Below are positions 8,727-17,499 of a DNA stretch of 64,000 nt, piece after piece. Numbering within the stretch: position 1 is the stretch's first letter; every line of letters starts with the position of its first letter. The notes below the pieces were generated by a model. It worked only from the letters and a program-made list of their open reading frames with translations, ran no database searches and had not been told where the DNA came from. Source of the DNA: Chloroflexota bacterium (lineage in GTDB: Bacteria > Chloroflexota > Anaerolineae > Anaerolineales > Villigracilaceae); the NCBI GenBank assembly GCA_016234485.1, contig JACRBL010000055.1:151851-215850 (forward strand), given 5' to 3'. The translations under genes were made by a program, and so were the position numbers.

Positions 8727-9860
8727 ATGCGAACGAGAATGAGCGCCTTATTCGACGCTTTATTGCCGGTCATTGCCACGCTGGCCGCGCTCGCCGTTGG
8801 GGCGGTGATGTTGCTGATTCTGGGAGTCAGCCCTGTGACGGCATACGCCGCGCTGTTCGATGGCGCGTTTGGCAGTTTCAACGCCTTCGCGGAAACGCTC
8901 GTGAAAGCCACGCCGTTATTGTTGGTGGCGCTGGGAATCTGTATCTCCTTTCGCGGCGACGTGATCAACATTGGCGGCGAGGGGCAGATGATCGTCGGCG
9001 CGCTGCTCGCGACCTGGGTGGGACTCACCTTCACCGAAGTGCCCGGCTGGCTGATTGTTGTTTTTGCGATGCTGGCGGGATTTTTGGGCGGCGCGGTTTG
9101 GGGTGGAATTCCAGGTTTGCTCAAGGCGTATTTCAACGTGAACGAAATTCTTAGCACGGTGATGATGAACGCCATTGCCGTGCAGTTGATGAACTTCCTC
9201 CTGCGCGGCCCGATGATTGATCCCTCGCAGGCACAACTGGCCTCGAAAATCCCGCAGACCGCGCGCCTGCTAGACGAATTTCACCTGGCGCGTCTCGCTC
9301 CCACCCGCCTGCACGCGGGGGCGTTGATCGCGGTCGGGCTGGCCTTTGTGGTGTACATTTTGCTCTGGCGCACAACCCTGGGATATCGCATCCGCGCGGT
9401 GGGGCAGAATCCGCATGCCTCGCGCTATGCGGGCATCAAGACGGCGCGCTACATGGCGTTGGCGCTTATCCTCAGCGGCGCGTTCGCGGGACTGGCCGGC
9501 GCGGTGCAAGTCTATGGCGTGAACTATCGCATGATCACCGACGGCTCCGCTTCAGGCTTTACGGGCGCGGCGGGATTTAACGGCATCGTGGCCGCGCTGT
9601 TTGGACAGTTGCATCCCATCCTTTCGATCCCTGCTTCGATTTTGTTCGGCGCGTTGCTGGTGGGTGCGAACAGTATGCAACGGGCAATCCAAATTCCCTC
9701 GGCGCTGATCACCGCGTTAAATGGATTGGTGGTGGTCTTCGTCGTCAGTAGCGAGATCTGGCGCAGACGCAGGCAGAGGCGCAGGCTGGCAGTCGCGAAA
9801 GAGGAGGAAACGCCCGGGCGGCCGACCCCGCCCGAAGTCCAGAAGGAGGCGGCGCGATGA
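8727..9860 (+). CDS. ABC transporter permease (BPD_transp_2 type), second transporter set
   Basis: A 377-residue membrane protein with about ten helices. I choose the ATG at 8727, preceded by AGGAGATGAT, because the in-frame extension upstream encodes the palindromic repeat at 8585-8671. Family motifs are INIGGEGQMIVGALLATW near residue 80 and YRIRAVGQNPHASRYAG near residue 225. The last ~30 residues are basic and probably cytoplasmic. It overlaps the next permease by four bases. It pairs with that gene to form the channel of the second BMP transporter; this set has a different gene order from the first (permeases, binding protein, ATPase). Confidence 0.9.
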   Translation: MRTRMSALFDALLPVIATLAALAVGAVMLLILGVSPVTAYAALFDGAFGSFNAFAETLVKATPLLLVALGICISFRGDVINIGGEGQMIVGALLATWVGLTFTEVPGWLIVVFAMLAGFLGGAVWGGIPGLLKAYFNVNEILSTVMMNAIAVQLMNFLLRGPMIDPSQAQLASKIPQTARLLDEFHLARLAPTRLHAGALIAVGLAFVVYILLWRTTLGYRIRAVGQNPHASRYAGIKTARYMALALILSGAFAGLAGAVQVYGVNYRMITDGSASGFTGAAGFNGIVAALFGQLHPILSIPASILFGALLVGANSMQRAIQIPSALITALNGLVVVFVVSSEIWRRRRQRRRLAVAKEEETPGRPTPPEVQKEAAR

Positions 9861-10789
9861 TATCCGAATTGTTCACCACCACCGTCCTCATCGGAATCCT
9901 GGCGTCGGGAATCCGTCTTGCGACTCCGTATCTTTATGCCGCCATCGGCGAGACGTTTAGTCAGAAGAGCGGGGTGTTGAATTTGGGCGTAGAGGGGCAA
10001 ATGCTCCTCGGTTGTTTCGCCGCGTTCTATGTGGCGCTGACTACCGAAAATTTGTGGCTCGGACTTTTGGCCGCGATGATCGTGGGCGCGGTGATGGGGC
10101 TGGCGATGGCCTTTGTGACCGTGAACCTGCACGCGCAACAGGGCATCAGCGGAATTGGTTTTTATCTTTTTGGGCTGGGCATGAGCGACCTGCTCTTTCA
10201 GAAGCTGCTCGGCACGGTGGAGACGGTGAAGGGCTTTCCTGAAATTTATATCCCCGGCTTGAGCGATATTCCCGGCATTGGCGAGATTTTTTTCAGCCAG
10301 AATATTTTGGTGTATGGCGCGTTCCTGCTTGTGCCGATTGCCTGGTTCGTTTTGAACAAGACTACGCTTGGATTAAAAATTCGCTCAGTGGGCGAAAACC
10401 CCGACGCGGCCGATTCGCTCGGCGTGAGCGTGGCGCGCGTGCGCTACTTCACCATCATCCTCGGCGGGACTCTCTCCGGGCTGGCGGGCGCGTCGCTTTC
10501 GATTGCCCTGCTCAACGTGTTCCAGCAGAATATGACCAGCGGGCTGGGGTTCATTGCGGTGGCTCTGGTTTATTTTGGCGCGTGGAAACCCGCGGGCGTC
10601 CTTGCTGGCGCGTTGCTGTTCAGCATGGTTAATTCTCTGCAATTGTGGATCCAGGTTTTGGGCATTCCCGTCCCTTCGGATATCGCGGTAATGATGCCGT
10701 ATGTCCTCACCATCCTGGTTTTGGTTGCGACCGTTTCCAAGGTTCGCACCCCGTCTGCTTTGACCAAACCCTTTGAACGGGAAGATTGA
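9857..10789 (+). CDS. ABC transporter permease (BPD_transp_2 type), second of second set
   Basis: A 310-residue membrane protein. Residues 25-50 read AAIGETFSQKSGVLNLGVEG, the hallmark of the second permease in NupQ-like systems, and GLKIRSVGENPDAADSLG is the coupling loop. It starts in a four-base overlap with the preceding permease. A good promoter for the following binding-protein gene overlaps its stop codon. Confidence 0.9.
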   Translation: MISELFTTTVLIGILASGIRLATPYLYAAIGETFSQKSGVLNLGVEGQMLLGCFAAFYVALTTENLWLGLLAAMIVGAVMGLAMAFVTVNLHAQQGISGIGFYLFGLGMSDLLFQKLLGTVETVKGFPEIYIPGLSDIPGIGEIFFSQNILVYGAFLLVPIAWFVLNKTTLGLKIRSVGENPDAADSLGVSVARVRYFTIILGGTLSGLAGASLSIALLNVFQQNMTSGLGFIAVALVYFGAWKPAGVLAGALLFSMVNSLQLWIQVLGIPVPSDIAVMMPYVLTILVLVATVSKVRTPSALTKPFERED

Positions 10790-10813
10790 TGCAACAAGGA
10801 GGTTGCCTATAAT
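10786..10813 (+). promoter_or_regulatory. Candidate promoter of the second binding protein
   Basis: TTGATG (10786-10791) and a perfect TATAAT (10808-10813) are separated by 16 bases. The -35 hexamer overlaps the stop codon of the permease. The inverted pair GCAAC/GTTGC (10791-10806) lies in the spacer and could be a binding site. The promoter would add binding-protein transcript on top of operon read-through. Confidence 0.6.
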
Positions 10814-10882
10814 AACAAATTCTTCCATATTCCCAACGTCATTGACATTCGACACCCAAATATTTTCCAATAGGAGAAGAAG

Positions 10883-11878
10883 ATGAAAAAGTTTGCATTG
10901 CTATTCACCCTTGTGTTGGCTCTCGTGTTGAGCGCTTGCGCCCCCAAAGCGACCCCGACCCCCGTTGTGACGGAACCCTTCCGCGTGGCGGTTGTGATGC
11001 CTAGCGCCATCAATGACATGGCCTTCAGCCAGAGCATGTACGATGCCCTGATGCGCATTCAGGAGGAAATGGGCGGCCCCGAAAATTTCGAGGTCGTTTA
11101 TTCCGAAGGCATGTTCGTGGTGGATGATGCCGCCGCGGCCATCCGCGATTACGCGACACAAGGCTTTGATCTGGTGATCGCGCACGGCTCGCAATACGGC
11201 TCATCTCTGCAAGAGATCGCGCCCGACTTCCCCGAAACCTCGTTTGCCTGGGGAACCACCGCCGAGACCTTCGGCCAGCCCAACATCTTTGCCTATGAGG
11301 CCGCATCGCAAGAGGGCGGTTACGTGAACGGCGTGTTGGCCGCGACCCTCTCGACTAGCGGCACCATCGGCGTTGTCGGCCCGATCGAAGTGGGCGACGC
11401 GAAACTGTACGTGGAAGGCTTCAAGGCTGGCGTGATGGCCACCAAGCCCGACGCGACCGTGAACGTGAACTACATCGGCTCGTTCTCCGACGTGGCGCTG
11501 GCCTCCGAGGCCGCCTCCACCCACCTCGCCGCTGGCGCGGACGCCCTGACCGGCACCGCCCAGATGGTTGTGGGCGCGATCGGCAAAGCCGAAGAAGCCA
11601 ATGCCCTGTGGTTCGGCACGCAGTCCAACCAGTCTTCGCTTGCGCCCAAGATCGTGGTCGCCAGCCAGGTGTATCACTGGGAAGTCGTCATCAAGGAAAT
11701 TCTCGACCTGATTGCCGACGGCACGCTTGGCGGAAAATCCTTCGTGATCACCCTTGCCAACAAGGGCCTGGTGATCGAGTTCAACGCCGATTACGCGCTC
11801 TCCGCGGATGCCAAGTCCCTGGCCGATAGTACAGTCAAGGGCATTGTGGACGGCACGATCAAGATCACCCTGCCGTAA
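10883..11878 (+). CDS. BMP-family ABC transporter substrate-binding lipoprotein, second set
   Basis: A 331-residue lipoprotein with signal peptide and lipobox LSAC (Cys19). The mature part begins with a short Thr/Pro linker and then FRVAVVMPSAINDMAFSQSM, the BMP-domain start. It is shorter than the first binding protein, which has a longer linker and an inserted region. The ATG is preceded by AGGAGAAGAAG. It lies between its permeases and its ATPase. Family knowledge suggests a nucleoside, purine base or similar ligand. Confidence 0.9.
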   Translation: MKKFALLFTLVLALVLSACAPKATPTPVVTEPFRVAVVMPSAINDMAFSQSMYDALMRIQEEMGGPENFEVVYSEGMFVVDDAAAAIRDYATQGFDLVIAHGSQYGSSLQEIAPDFPETSFAWGTTAETFGQPNIFAYEAASQEGGYVNGVLAATLSTSGTIGVVGPIEVGDAKLYVEGFKAGVMATKPDATVNVNYIGSFSDVALASEAASTHLAAGADALTGTAQMVVGAIGKAEEANALWFGTQSNQSSLAPKIVVASQVYHWEVVIKEILDLIADGTLGGKSFVITLANKGLVIEFNADYALSADAKSLADSTVKGIVDGTIKITLP

Positions 11879-11894
11879 CGTAATCCGTTTTGTC

Positions 11895-11932
11895 AGCAGT
11901 TGCACTGCTGATCGATTCGCAGTGCAACTGCT
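11895..11932. repeat. Hairpin of the AGCAGTTGNACTGC family
   Basis: AGCAGTTGCACTGC (11895-11908) and GCAGTGCAACTGCT (11919-11932) form a perfect 14-bp stem 16 bases after the binding-protein stop. No T-run follows. Related words occur at 31491-31507, 34880-34894, 38721-38736, 46045-46061, 48269-48295 and 58161-58200. Confidence 0.7.
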
Positions 11933-11968
11933 CACGAACCCCTGCAAGTAAATCAGCCCCTGTTCAGG

Positions 11969-13525
11969 ATGGCGCTTATGACCGAATCGAACCTGCTTCC
12001 CTCAGGCAAGGCGCGCATAGACAGCCTTGAAATGCGCGGCATCACTAAACGCTTCCCCGGCGTGCTGGCAAACGATCACGTTGACTTTGACGTGAAGTCG
12101 GGTGAGGTCCACGCGCTCCTTGGCGAAAACGGCGCGGGCAAAAGCACGTTGATGAAAATTCTGTACGGCTTGTATCATCCCGACGAGGGGCAAATTCTCC
12201 TGAACGGCAAACCCGTCTCCATTTCCTCGCCGAACGATTCGATCAATTTGGGTATCGGCATGATCCACCAACACTTCATGCTCGTGCCGACCCTCACCGT
12301 AGCCGAAAACGTGGCGCTCGGCCTGCCCTCCTCACGTGGCGCGCTCACCGACCTCGACCGCGTCTCGAAGCGCATTCTCGAACTGGCAAAAATCTACGGC
12401 CTGAAAATTGACCCCGCCGCCTACGTCTGGCAACTTTCCGTCGGCCAGCAACAACGCGTGGAGATCATCAAAGCCCTCTATCGCGGCGCGGCCCTGCTCA
12501 TCCTAGACGAACCGACCGCCGTCCTCACCCCGCAGGAAGTGGACGAACTCTTCATTATCATGCGCCAGATGACCCGCGACGGTCATGGCCTTATTTTCAT
12601 TTCTCATAAATTGCACGAAGTCGTGGAAATCAGCGCCCGCATCACCGTCTTGCGCGATGGACGTAAGATCGGCACGCGTCCCACCAGCGAGACGACCAAG
12701 CAGGACCTCGCCAACTGGATGGTCGGACGCGAGGTCGGCTTCGCCCCCGAACGCGGCCACTCGGACCTCGGGGCGGCGCGCCTCCAACTGGACGGAATCC
12801 ACTGCAAAAATGACCGCGGCGCGCAAGGCCTGCGCGGCGTCAGTCTCGAAGTTCGCTCGGGCGAGATTCTCGGCATCGCGGGCGTTTCGGGCAACGGTCA
12901 GCGCGAGTTGGCCGAGTCCATCACAGGTCTACGAAAGATCACGAGCGGACGCGTCCGCCTGGAGGGGCAGGAGATCACCAACGTCACGCCTGGCGAAATC
13001 ACCGAGCGCATGATGTCCTACATTCCCGAAGAGCGCATGAAGGACGGCATGATCAAAGAATTTACCGTAGCCGAAAATTTGATTTTGCGCGAGCATCACA
13101 AATCGCCTTTTTCGCGCAACGGCTTTTTGAACCTGCGCGGCATCGCCAGCCATTCCGATCGACTGATTCAGGAATTTCGAGTCAAGACGCCCTCGCGTGA
13201 AACCCTCGTTAAAAATCTCTCTGGCGGAAATATCCAAAAAGTGGCGCTGGCGCGCGAACTCTCGCGCAAACCGCGCGTCATCATCGCCGCGCAACCCACG
13301 CGCGGACTCGACATCGGCGCGACCGAATACGTGCGCGAACAATTGCTCGCCGAGCGGCGCAAAGGCACAGCCGTCATGCTCATCTCGGAAGACCTCGACG
13401 AGATCCTGGCCCTCTCCGACCGCATCGCGGTGATCTACGAAGGCCAGGTGATGGACATTGTCCCGCGCGAAACCGCCACGCCGCAAAAGCTCGGCCTGCT
13501 CATGGCGGGCGTGCATCCAGAATGA
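11969..13525 (+). CDS. ABC transporter double ATPase, BMP/nucleoside type, second set
   Basis: A 518-residue ATPase with two nucleotide-binding domains. Domain 1 has Walker A GENGAGKST, signature LSVGQQQRVEI and Walker B LLILDEPTAVL. Domain 2 has the family-typical degenerate Walker A GVSGNGQRE, signature LSGGNIQKVAL and IAAQPTRGLD. It is closely similar in layout to the ATPase at 4181 but not a recent duplicate, since the proteins differ widely. The start could be the ATG at 11969 or the one at 11978; neither has a clear ribosome site. It completes the second transporter and is followed by a 26-bp perfect hairpin and the molybdenum hydroxylase genes. Confidence 0.9.
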   Translation: MALMTESNLLPSGKARIDSLEMRGITKRFPGVLANDHVDFDVKSGEVHALLGENGAGKSTLMKILYGLYHPDEGQILLNGKPVSISSPNDSINLGIGMIHQHFMLVPTLTVAENVALGLPSSRGALTDLDRVSKRILELAKIYGLKIDPAAYVWQLSVGQQQRVEIIKALYRGAALLILDEPTAVLTPQEVDELFIIMRQMTRDGHGLIFISHKLHEVVEISARITVLRDGRKIGTRPTSETTKQDLANWMVGREVGFAPERGHSDLGAARLQLDGIHCKNDRGAQGLRGVSLEVRSGEILGIAGVSGNGQRELAESITGLRKITSGRVRLEGQEITNVTPGEITERMMSYIPEERMKDGMIKEFTVAENLILREHHKSPFSRNGFLNLRGIASHSDRLIQEFRVKTPSRETLVKNLSGGNIQKVALARELSRKPRVIIAAQPTRGLDIGATEYVREQLLAERRKGTAVMLISEDLDEILALSDRIAVIYEGQVMDIVPRETATPQKLGLLMAGVHPE

Positions 13526-13528
13526 CTA

Positions 13529-13583
13529 TAAGCCTCCTCAGACTTCCGAAGTCTCCGAGACTTCGGAAGTCTGAGGAGGCTTA
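13529..13583. repeat. Large perfect palindrome, AGACTTCCGAAGTCT family
   Basis: Arms of 26 bases (13529-13554 and 13558-13583) around the loop CCG are perfect reverse complements, with the core AGACTTCCGAAGTCT. It starts four bases after the ATPase stop codon. No T-run follows it. The same core occurs at 41718-41752 and, in coding sequence, at 41942-41974; a related design with a different arm sequence lies in the next gene at 14231-14265. Confidence 0.9.
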
Positions 13584-13705
13584 GCAAGATTCCATCGGTT
13601 CGGTGGTCGTGCGCTGGTTGAGTTTATCGAAACCACATGTCACGGCGTTGGGACAGCGATCCCATCGAAAAGCGCCGCCGCCTTGCTTGAAAGAAAGGAC
13701 ACCAC

Positions 13706-14602
13706 ATGAACCTTTGGCAGGATTACAAACGTCCCACCTCGGTTTCCGAGGCGGTTCGCGATCTCACCTCGGCGGCTGGCCCTGCGCTTCCCATCGCGGG
13801 CGGCACCGATCTGCTCCTCGATCTGCGGCAGGGACGCCATGCCCCCGTCCACACCCTGGTTGACCTGACCTTCATCCCCGAGATGTCCGTCCTCGAACTG
13901 CGCGGGGATTCGCTCTACATCGGCGCGGCGGTCCCCGTCTCTCGCGTCGCGCGTGACCCTTTGGTGGGCGCGCATGCCCAAGCCCTGGTCGAAGCCTGTA
14001 ACTTGATCGCGGGTCCGCAAGTCCGCAACACCGCCACCCTCGGGGGAAACGTGGCCCACGCCCTCCCCGCCGCCGATGGGACCATCGCCCTCACCGCGCT
14101 CGACGCGGTTGCCGAAATTGCCAGCGCTTCGGTCGTTCGCAAGATTCCATTTACTTCTCTCTTTCTCGGCCCAGGCAAATCCGCCATAGATAAAACCAAG
14201 GAACTCATCGTCGGTTTTTATATTCCAGTGAAGACCTCACAGGTCTCCGAGACCTGTGAGGTCTTAATGGCCTCCTGCTTCAAACGCATCATGCGCCCGC
14301 AGGGAGTCGCGCTTCCCATCCTCAATTGCGCCGTCTGGCTCGCGCGCGAGAACGACGCCATTAAAGATATTCACATCGCCATCGGCCCCGGCGGCGGGAC
14401 TCCTTTCCGCGCCACGGAAGCCGAGTCCGCTTTGCGCGGCCAGCCCTTCACCGAAGAAACCTTCTCCCTCGCCCTCGATGCCTTGCTCGCTCAAGCCCAA
14501 TTCCGCACCAGCGCCCGCCGCGCCAGCGCAGACTATCGCCGTCACATTGTGGGGGGATTGTTCAAGGATGTGTTGGATACCGCGTGGAAACGCGCAGAAT
14601 AG
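13706..14602 (+). CDS. FAD-binding subunit of a molybdenum hydroxylase (xanthine dehydrogenase type)
   Basis: A 298-residue protein of the CoxM/XdhB family, which passes electrons from the iron-sulfur clusters to FAD. The FAD-binding motifs are PIAGGTDLLLDLRQG (about residues 30-44) and the loop TLGGNVAHALPAADGTIAL (about 112-130). The C-terminal CO_deh_flav_C domain covers about 190-295 and starts at SCFKRIMRPQGVALP. Residues 176-187 are encoded by a perfect 16-bp-arm palindrome that is out of place in the family and looks like an insertion. The ATG follows AAGAAAGGACACCAC. The next gene, 10 bases downstream, encodes the other two domains of the enzyme. Confidence 0.88.
   Translation: MNLWQDYKRPTSVSEAVRDLTSAAGPALPIAGGTDLLLDLRQGRHAPVHTLVDLTFIPEMSVLELRGDSLYIGAAVPVSRVARDPLVGAHAQALVEACNLIAGPQVRNTATLGGNVAHALPAADGTIALTALDAVAEIASASVVRKIPFTSLFLGPGKSAIDKTKELIVGFYIPVKTSQVSETCEVLMASCFKRIMRPQGVALPILNCAVWLARENDAIKDIHIAIGPGGGTPFRATEAESALRGQPFTEETFSLALDALLAQAQFRTSARRASADYRRHIVGGLFKDVLDTAWKRAE
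14231..14265. repeat. Palindrome inserted in frame in the FAD-subunit gene
   Basis: AAGACCTCACAGGTCT (14231-14246) and AGACCTGTGAGGTCTT (14250-14265) are perfect inverted copies around the loop CCG. The element is in frame, encodes KTSQVSETCEVL together with the next base, and begins exactly at a codon boundary. The loop and the inner AGGTCT/AGACCT resemble the copy at 15777-15802. Confidence 0.9.
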
Positions 14603-14612
14603 GATTACTGGT

Positions 14613-17486
14613 ATGTCAAACATAAACCTGAATGTAAATGGCAAACAATATTCGCTTGAATCCATCCCCGGCGAGACTCTCTCCACCCTCCTGCGCGAAC
14701 GCCTGCGCCTGACGGGGACGAAGATCGGCTGTGAAGAAGCCGAGTGCGGCGCGTGTACCGTCCTTGTGGATGGCGAGCCGATGATGTCGTGCGTCTATCC
14801 CGCGGAGCGCGCGGACGGGAAGACCATTGTCACCATCGAGGGGTTGGCGGCCCTTACCCCCCTCCCACTCCCCCCAAATGCTCCGCATTTGGGGGGAGTG
14901 GCGCAAAGCGCCGAGGGGGGTATGAAATTGCATCCGTTGCAGGAGGCCTTCGTGGAGCATGGCGCGGTGCAATGCGGATTCTGTATCCCTGGGCAGATCA
15001 TGACGGCGTACGCGTTGCTCAAGCGGAATCCGAATCCCAATAGCGATGACATCCGCTTTGCGTTGAAGGACACGCTCTGTCGTTGCGCGGGATACCCGTC
15101 CATTGAGAATGCCATCCTTGCCGCGGCGCAGGCGCTTCGCACGGGCGAGCCCGTCCAGAAGCCGACACACATCCCCGATTCGGTTCACGAACATAAAACA
15201 GTCGGTCACTCGCATCTACGCCCCGAAGCGGTGGAGAAGGTGACAGGCGAAGCCATCTACACCGATGATTTAAAATTTGACGGCATGTTATATGCCAAAG
15301 TCAAGCGCGCCATGATTCCGCATGGCTTCTTGAAGAAACTCAATATTTCCAAAGCAAAATCTTTGCCTGGCGTTGCCGCGGTTCTCACAGCCGAAGATGT
15401 TCCCGCCGAAAAGAATCATGGATTGGTCATCTTCGACTGGCCTGTGATGGTGGGGGTGGGGGAACGCGTCCGCTACGCGGGCGACGCGCTCGCCATCGTG
15501 GCCGCGGAAAGCCAGGAGATCGCGGAGGCCGCCATCGGTCTGATCGAAGCGGAATTTGATCCACAGCCCGTCATCACGAATCCCGTCATGGCGCGCGAAG
15601 ATGGAGTCCCGCAAATTCACGAAAAAGGAAATCTGCTCAAGCACATCAAAGTCCGCAAAGGCGATATGGAAAAAGGTTTCGCCGAGTCGGATGTGGTTCT
15701 CGAGCACACCTTCCACACACCCGCCACCGACCACGCCTTCATCGAGCCCGAATGTTCGATTGCTGTTCCCGTGAAGCCTAACAGGTCTGGAGACCTGTTA
15801 GGTTTATCGCGGATGGAAATTTACGTCGGCTCGCAAATCCCGTATCAAGATCGGACGCAGGTGGCGCGCGTGATGGGTTGGGACGAGTCGCGTATCCGCG
15901 TCGTCGGCCAGTTGATGGGCGGCGGCTTCGGCGGCAAGGAAGACGTGATGGGGCAGATCCACGCGGCGATGCTCGCGAACGTGACGCAACGCCCCGTGAA
16001 GTTGTTGTTTGATCGCCGCGAAAGTTTGCTCGTCCACCCAAAGCGACACGCCACGCAAATTCGCGTGAAGGTCGGCGCGAAAAAAGATGGCCGCATCGTC
16101 GCGATGGAAACCGAACTCTACGGCGACACGGGCGCGTATGCCTCACTCGGCGAAAAGGTGATGACCCGCGCCACCACGCACTCGGCGGGGCCGTACGACA
16201 TTGAACACGTGCGCGCCGACTGCTACGCCATGTACACCAACAATCCGCCCGCGGGCGCGTTCCGCGGCTTCGGCGTGACGCAATCCGCGTTCGCGGTCGA
16301 ATCCATGATGGACATGCTCGCTGAAAAACTTGGCATCGAACGCGTCGAGTTGCGTCGCATGAACGCGTTGCACGTGGGAAGCGTCACCAACACAGGACAA
16401 GTTTTAAATGAATCGGTGGGACTTTCAGAGTGCATTGACCGCGTGGATGCCGAAATGCGGACACACAACCCGCGTCCATTCGACCCCGTAGCGGGTGAGG
16501 CCGACCCGAACCTTGTCCGCGCTTGGGGCTTTGCCGCGGCGTACAAGAACACGGGTCTCGGCGGCGGCGCGCCCGATAAATCGGGCGCGGATGTGGAACT
16601 CTACGCGGACGGTACGTTCCAAGTGCGAAGTTCCGCGTCTGAACTCGGCCAGGGACTCGTGACCGTGATGCGGCTGATCGTGGCGGAGGAGATGTCTGTT
16701 CTGCCTGAGCAGGTGCGCGTGCTCGTGATGGACACCGACCTGACTCCCAACGGAGGCCCGACCACGGCCTCACGTCAGACCTTTGTAACGGGCAACGCCT
16801 CGCGCTACGCCGCGAAAACTTTACGTGATGAAATCGCCGCTTCACTGGCTGAGAAATTCGACGTGCGTCCTGAGCAGATCCGTTTTGAAAATGGCATTGT
16901 CCACGCTAATGGATATTCGCTTTCGTACGCGGACGTTTACAGGGAGATGATGTCCCTCGGACAGCAACCCCGCGTAAGGTACGAATATGAAGCGCCGAAG
17001 ACTCAGCCGCTGGGATCGGGAGGCGACATGCACTTCGCTTTCTCGTTCGGAGTCCAGGCCGCGGAAGTGGAAGTCAACAAGCTGACGGGCGAGGTGCGCG
17101 TGTTAAAGGTCATCTCTGCCAACGACGTGGGCATGGCAGTTAATCCGCTCGGTTTGCAGGGACAGGTGGAGGGCGGCGTGATGATGGGGCTGGGCAACTG
17201 CCTCACCGAGGAGTTTATCGTGGAGAACGGCAACGTGGTCACCGATCAACTCGCGCGGTATCGCGTCCCAGGCATTATGCTCACGCCTGAAATCACGTCC
17301 ATCATTGTGGAGCATCCTGTTGAAGCGGGTCCGTATGGCGCGAAGGGTGTCGGTGAAATATCCAGCATCCCTACCACGCCCGCCATCACGAACGCGATCT
17401 ACAACGCGGTGGGGGTGAGGGTGGATAAGTTGCCTGTGGATCAGGAGATGATTGCGAGGAAGTTGTGGGAGCGGGAAGAGCAATAG
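14613..17486 (+). CDS. Molybdenum hydroxylase: fused [2Fe-2S] and molybdopterin subunits (xanthine dehydrogenase type)
   Basis: A 957-residue fusion. Residues 1-80 are a plant-type ferredoxin domain with CEEAECGACTVLVDGEPMMSC. Residues about 105-165 hold the second [2Fe-2S] site with CGFCIPGQ and CRCAGY. From about 195 the two molybdenum-cofactor domains follow, with GGGFGGKEDV, NPPAGAFRGFG, SELGQGL and the C-terminal EAGPYGAKGVGE, whose Glu is the catalytic base in the family. The family hydroxylates purines or other N-heterocycles. With two nucleoside-type transporters upstream, hypoxanthine or xanthine is the best guess, though nicotinate-like substrates cannot be excluded. Two palindromic repeats (14855-14922, 15777-15802) are inserted in frame. 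I start at the ATG at 14613; an in-frame extension upstream would overlap the preceding gene. Confidence 0.9.
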   Translation: MSNINLNVNGKQYSLESIPGETLSTLLRERLRLTGTKIGCEEAECGACTVLVDGEPMMSCVYPAERADGKTIVTIEGLAALTPLPLPPNAPHLGGVAQSAEGGMKLHPLQEAFVEHGAVQCGFCIPGQIMTAYALLKRNPNPNSDDIRFALKDTLCRCAGYPSIENAILAAAQALRTGEPVQKPTHIPDSVHEHKTVGHSHLRPEAVEKVTGEAIYTDDLKFDGMLYAKVKRAMIPHGFLKKLNISKAKSLPGVAAVLTAEDVPAEKNHGLVIFDWPVMVGVGERVRYAGDALAIVAAESQEIAEAAIGLIEAEFDPQPVITNPVMAREDGVPQIHEKGNLLKHIKVRKGDMEKGFAESDVVLEHTFHTPATDHAFIEPECSIAVPVKPNRSGDLLGLSRMEIYVGSQIPYQDRTQVARVMGWDESRIRVVGQLMGGGFGGKEDVMGQIHAAMLANVTQRPVKLLFDRRESLLVHPKRHATQIRVKVGAKKDGRIVAMETELYGDTGAYASLGEKVMTRATTHSAGPYDIEHVRADCYAMYTNNPPAGAFRGFGVTQSAFAVESMMDMLAEKLGIERVELRRMNALHVGSVTNTGQVLNESVGLSECIDRVDAEMRTHNPRPFDPVAGEADPNLVRAWGFAAAYKNTGLGGGAPDKSGADVELYADGTFQVRSSASELGQGLVTVMRLIVAEEMSVLPEQVRVLVMDTDLTPNGGPTTASRQTFVTGNASRYAAKTLRDEIAASLAEKFDVRPEQIRFENGIVHANGYSLSYADVYREMMSLGQQPRVRYEYEAPKTQPLGSGGDMHFAFSFGVQAAEVEVNKLTGEVRVLKVISANDVGMAVNPLGLQGQVEGGVMMGLGNCLTEEFIVENGNVVTDQLARYRVPGIMLTPEITSIIVEHPVEAGPYGAKGVGEISSIPTTPAITNAIYNAVGVRVDKLPVDQEMIARKLWEREEQ
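14855..14922. repeat. Composite palindrome inserted in frame in the molybdenum hydroxylase gene
   Basis: Outer arms TACCCCCCTC (14855-14864) and GAGGGGGGTA (14913-14922) enclose a perfect 17-bp stem (14865-14881 with 14885-14901) and a small GCGC-AAA-GCGC stem. It encodes a Pro/Gly-rich segment of about 23 residues between the two iron-sulfur domains, where the family has a short linker. Confidence 0.88.
15777..15802. repeat. Palindrome inserted in frame in the molybdopterin domain
   Basis: CCTAACAGGTCT (15777-15788) and AGACCTGTTAGG (15791-15802) are perfect inverted copies around GG. It encodes about PNRSGDLLGL, just before the strand MEIYVGSQIPYQD. Confidence 0.85.
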
Positions 17487-17499
17487 GAAGATGACAATG

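Noticed and set aside
8561..9236. Minus-strand frames opposite the second permease set
   Set aside because: They overlap a well-supported permease along their full length and lack starts with ribosome sites.
16568..16589. Palindrome CGCGCCCGAT/ATCGGGCGCG in the hydroxylase gene as another insertion
   Set aside because: The encoded GAPDKSGAD fits the family at this place, so it is likely native coding sequence.
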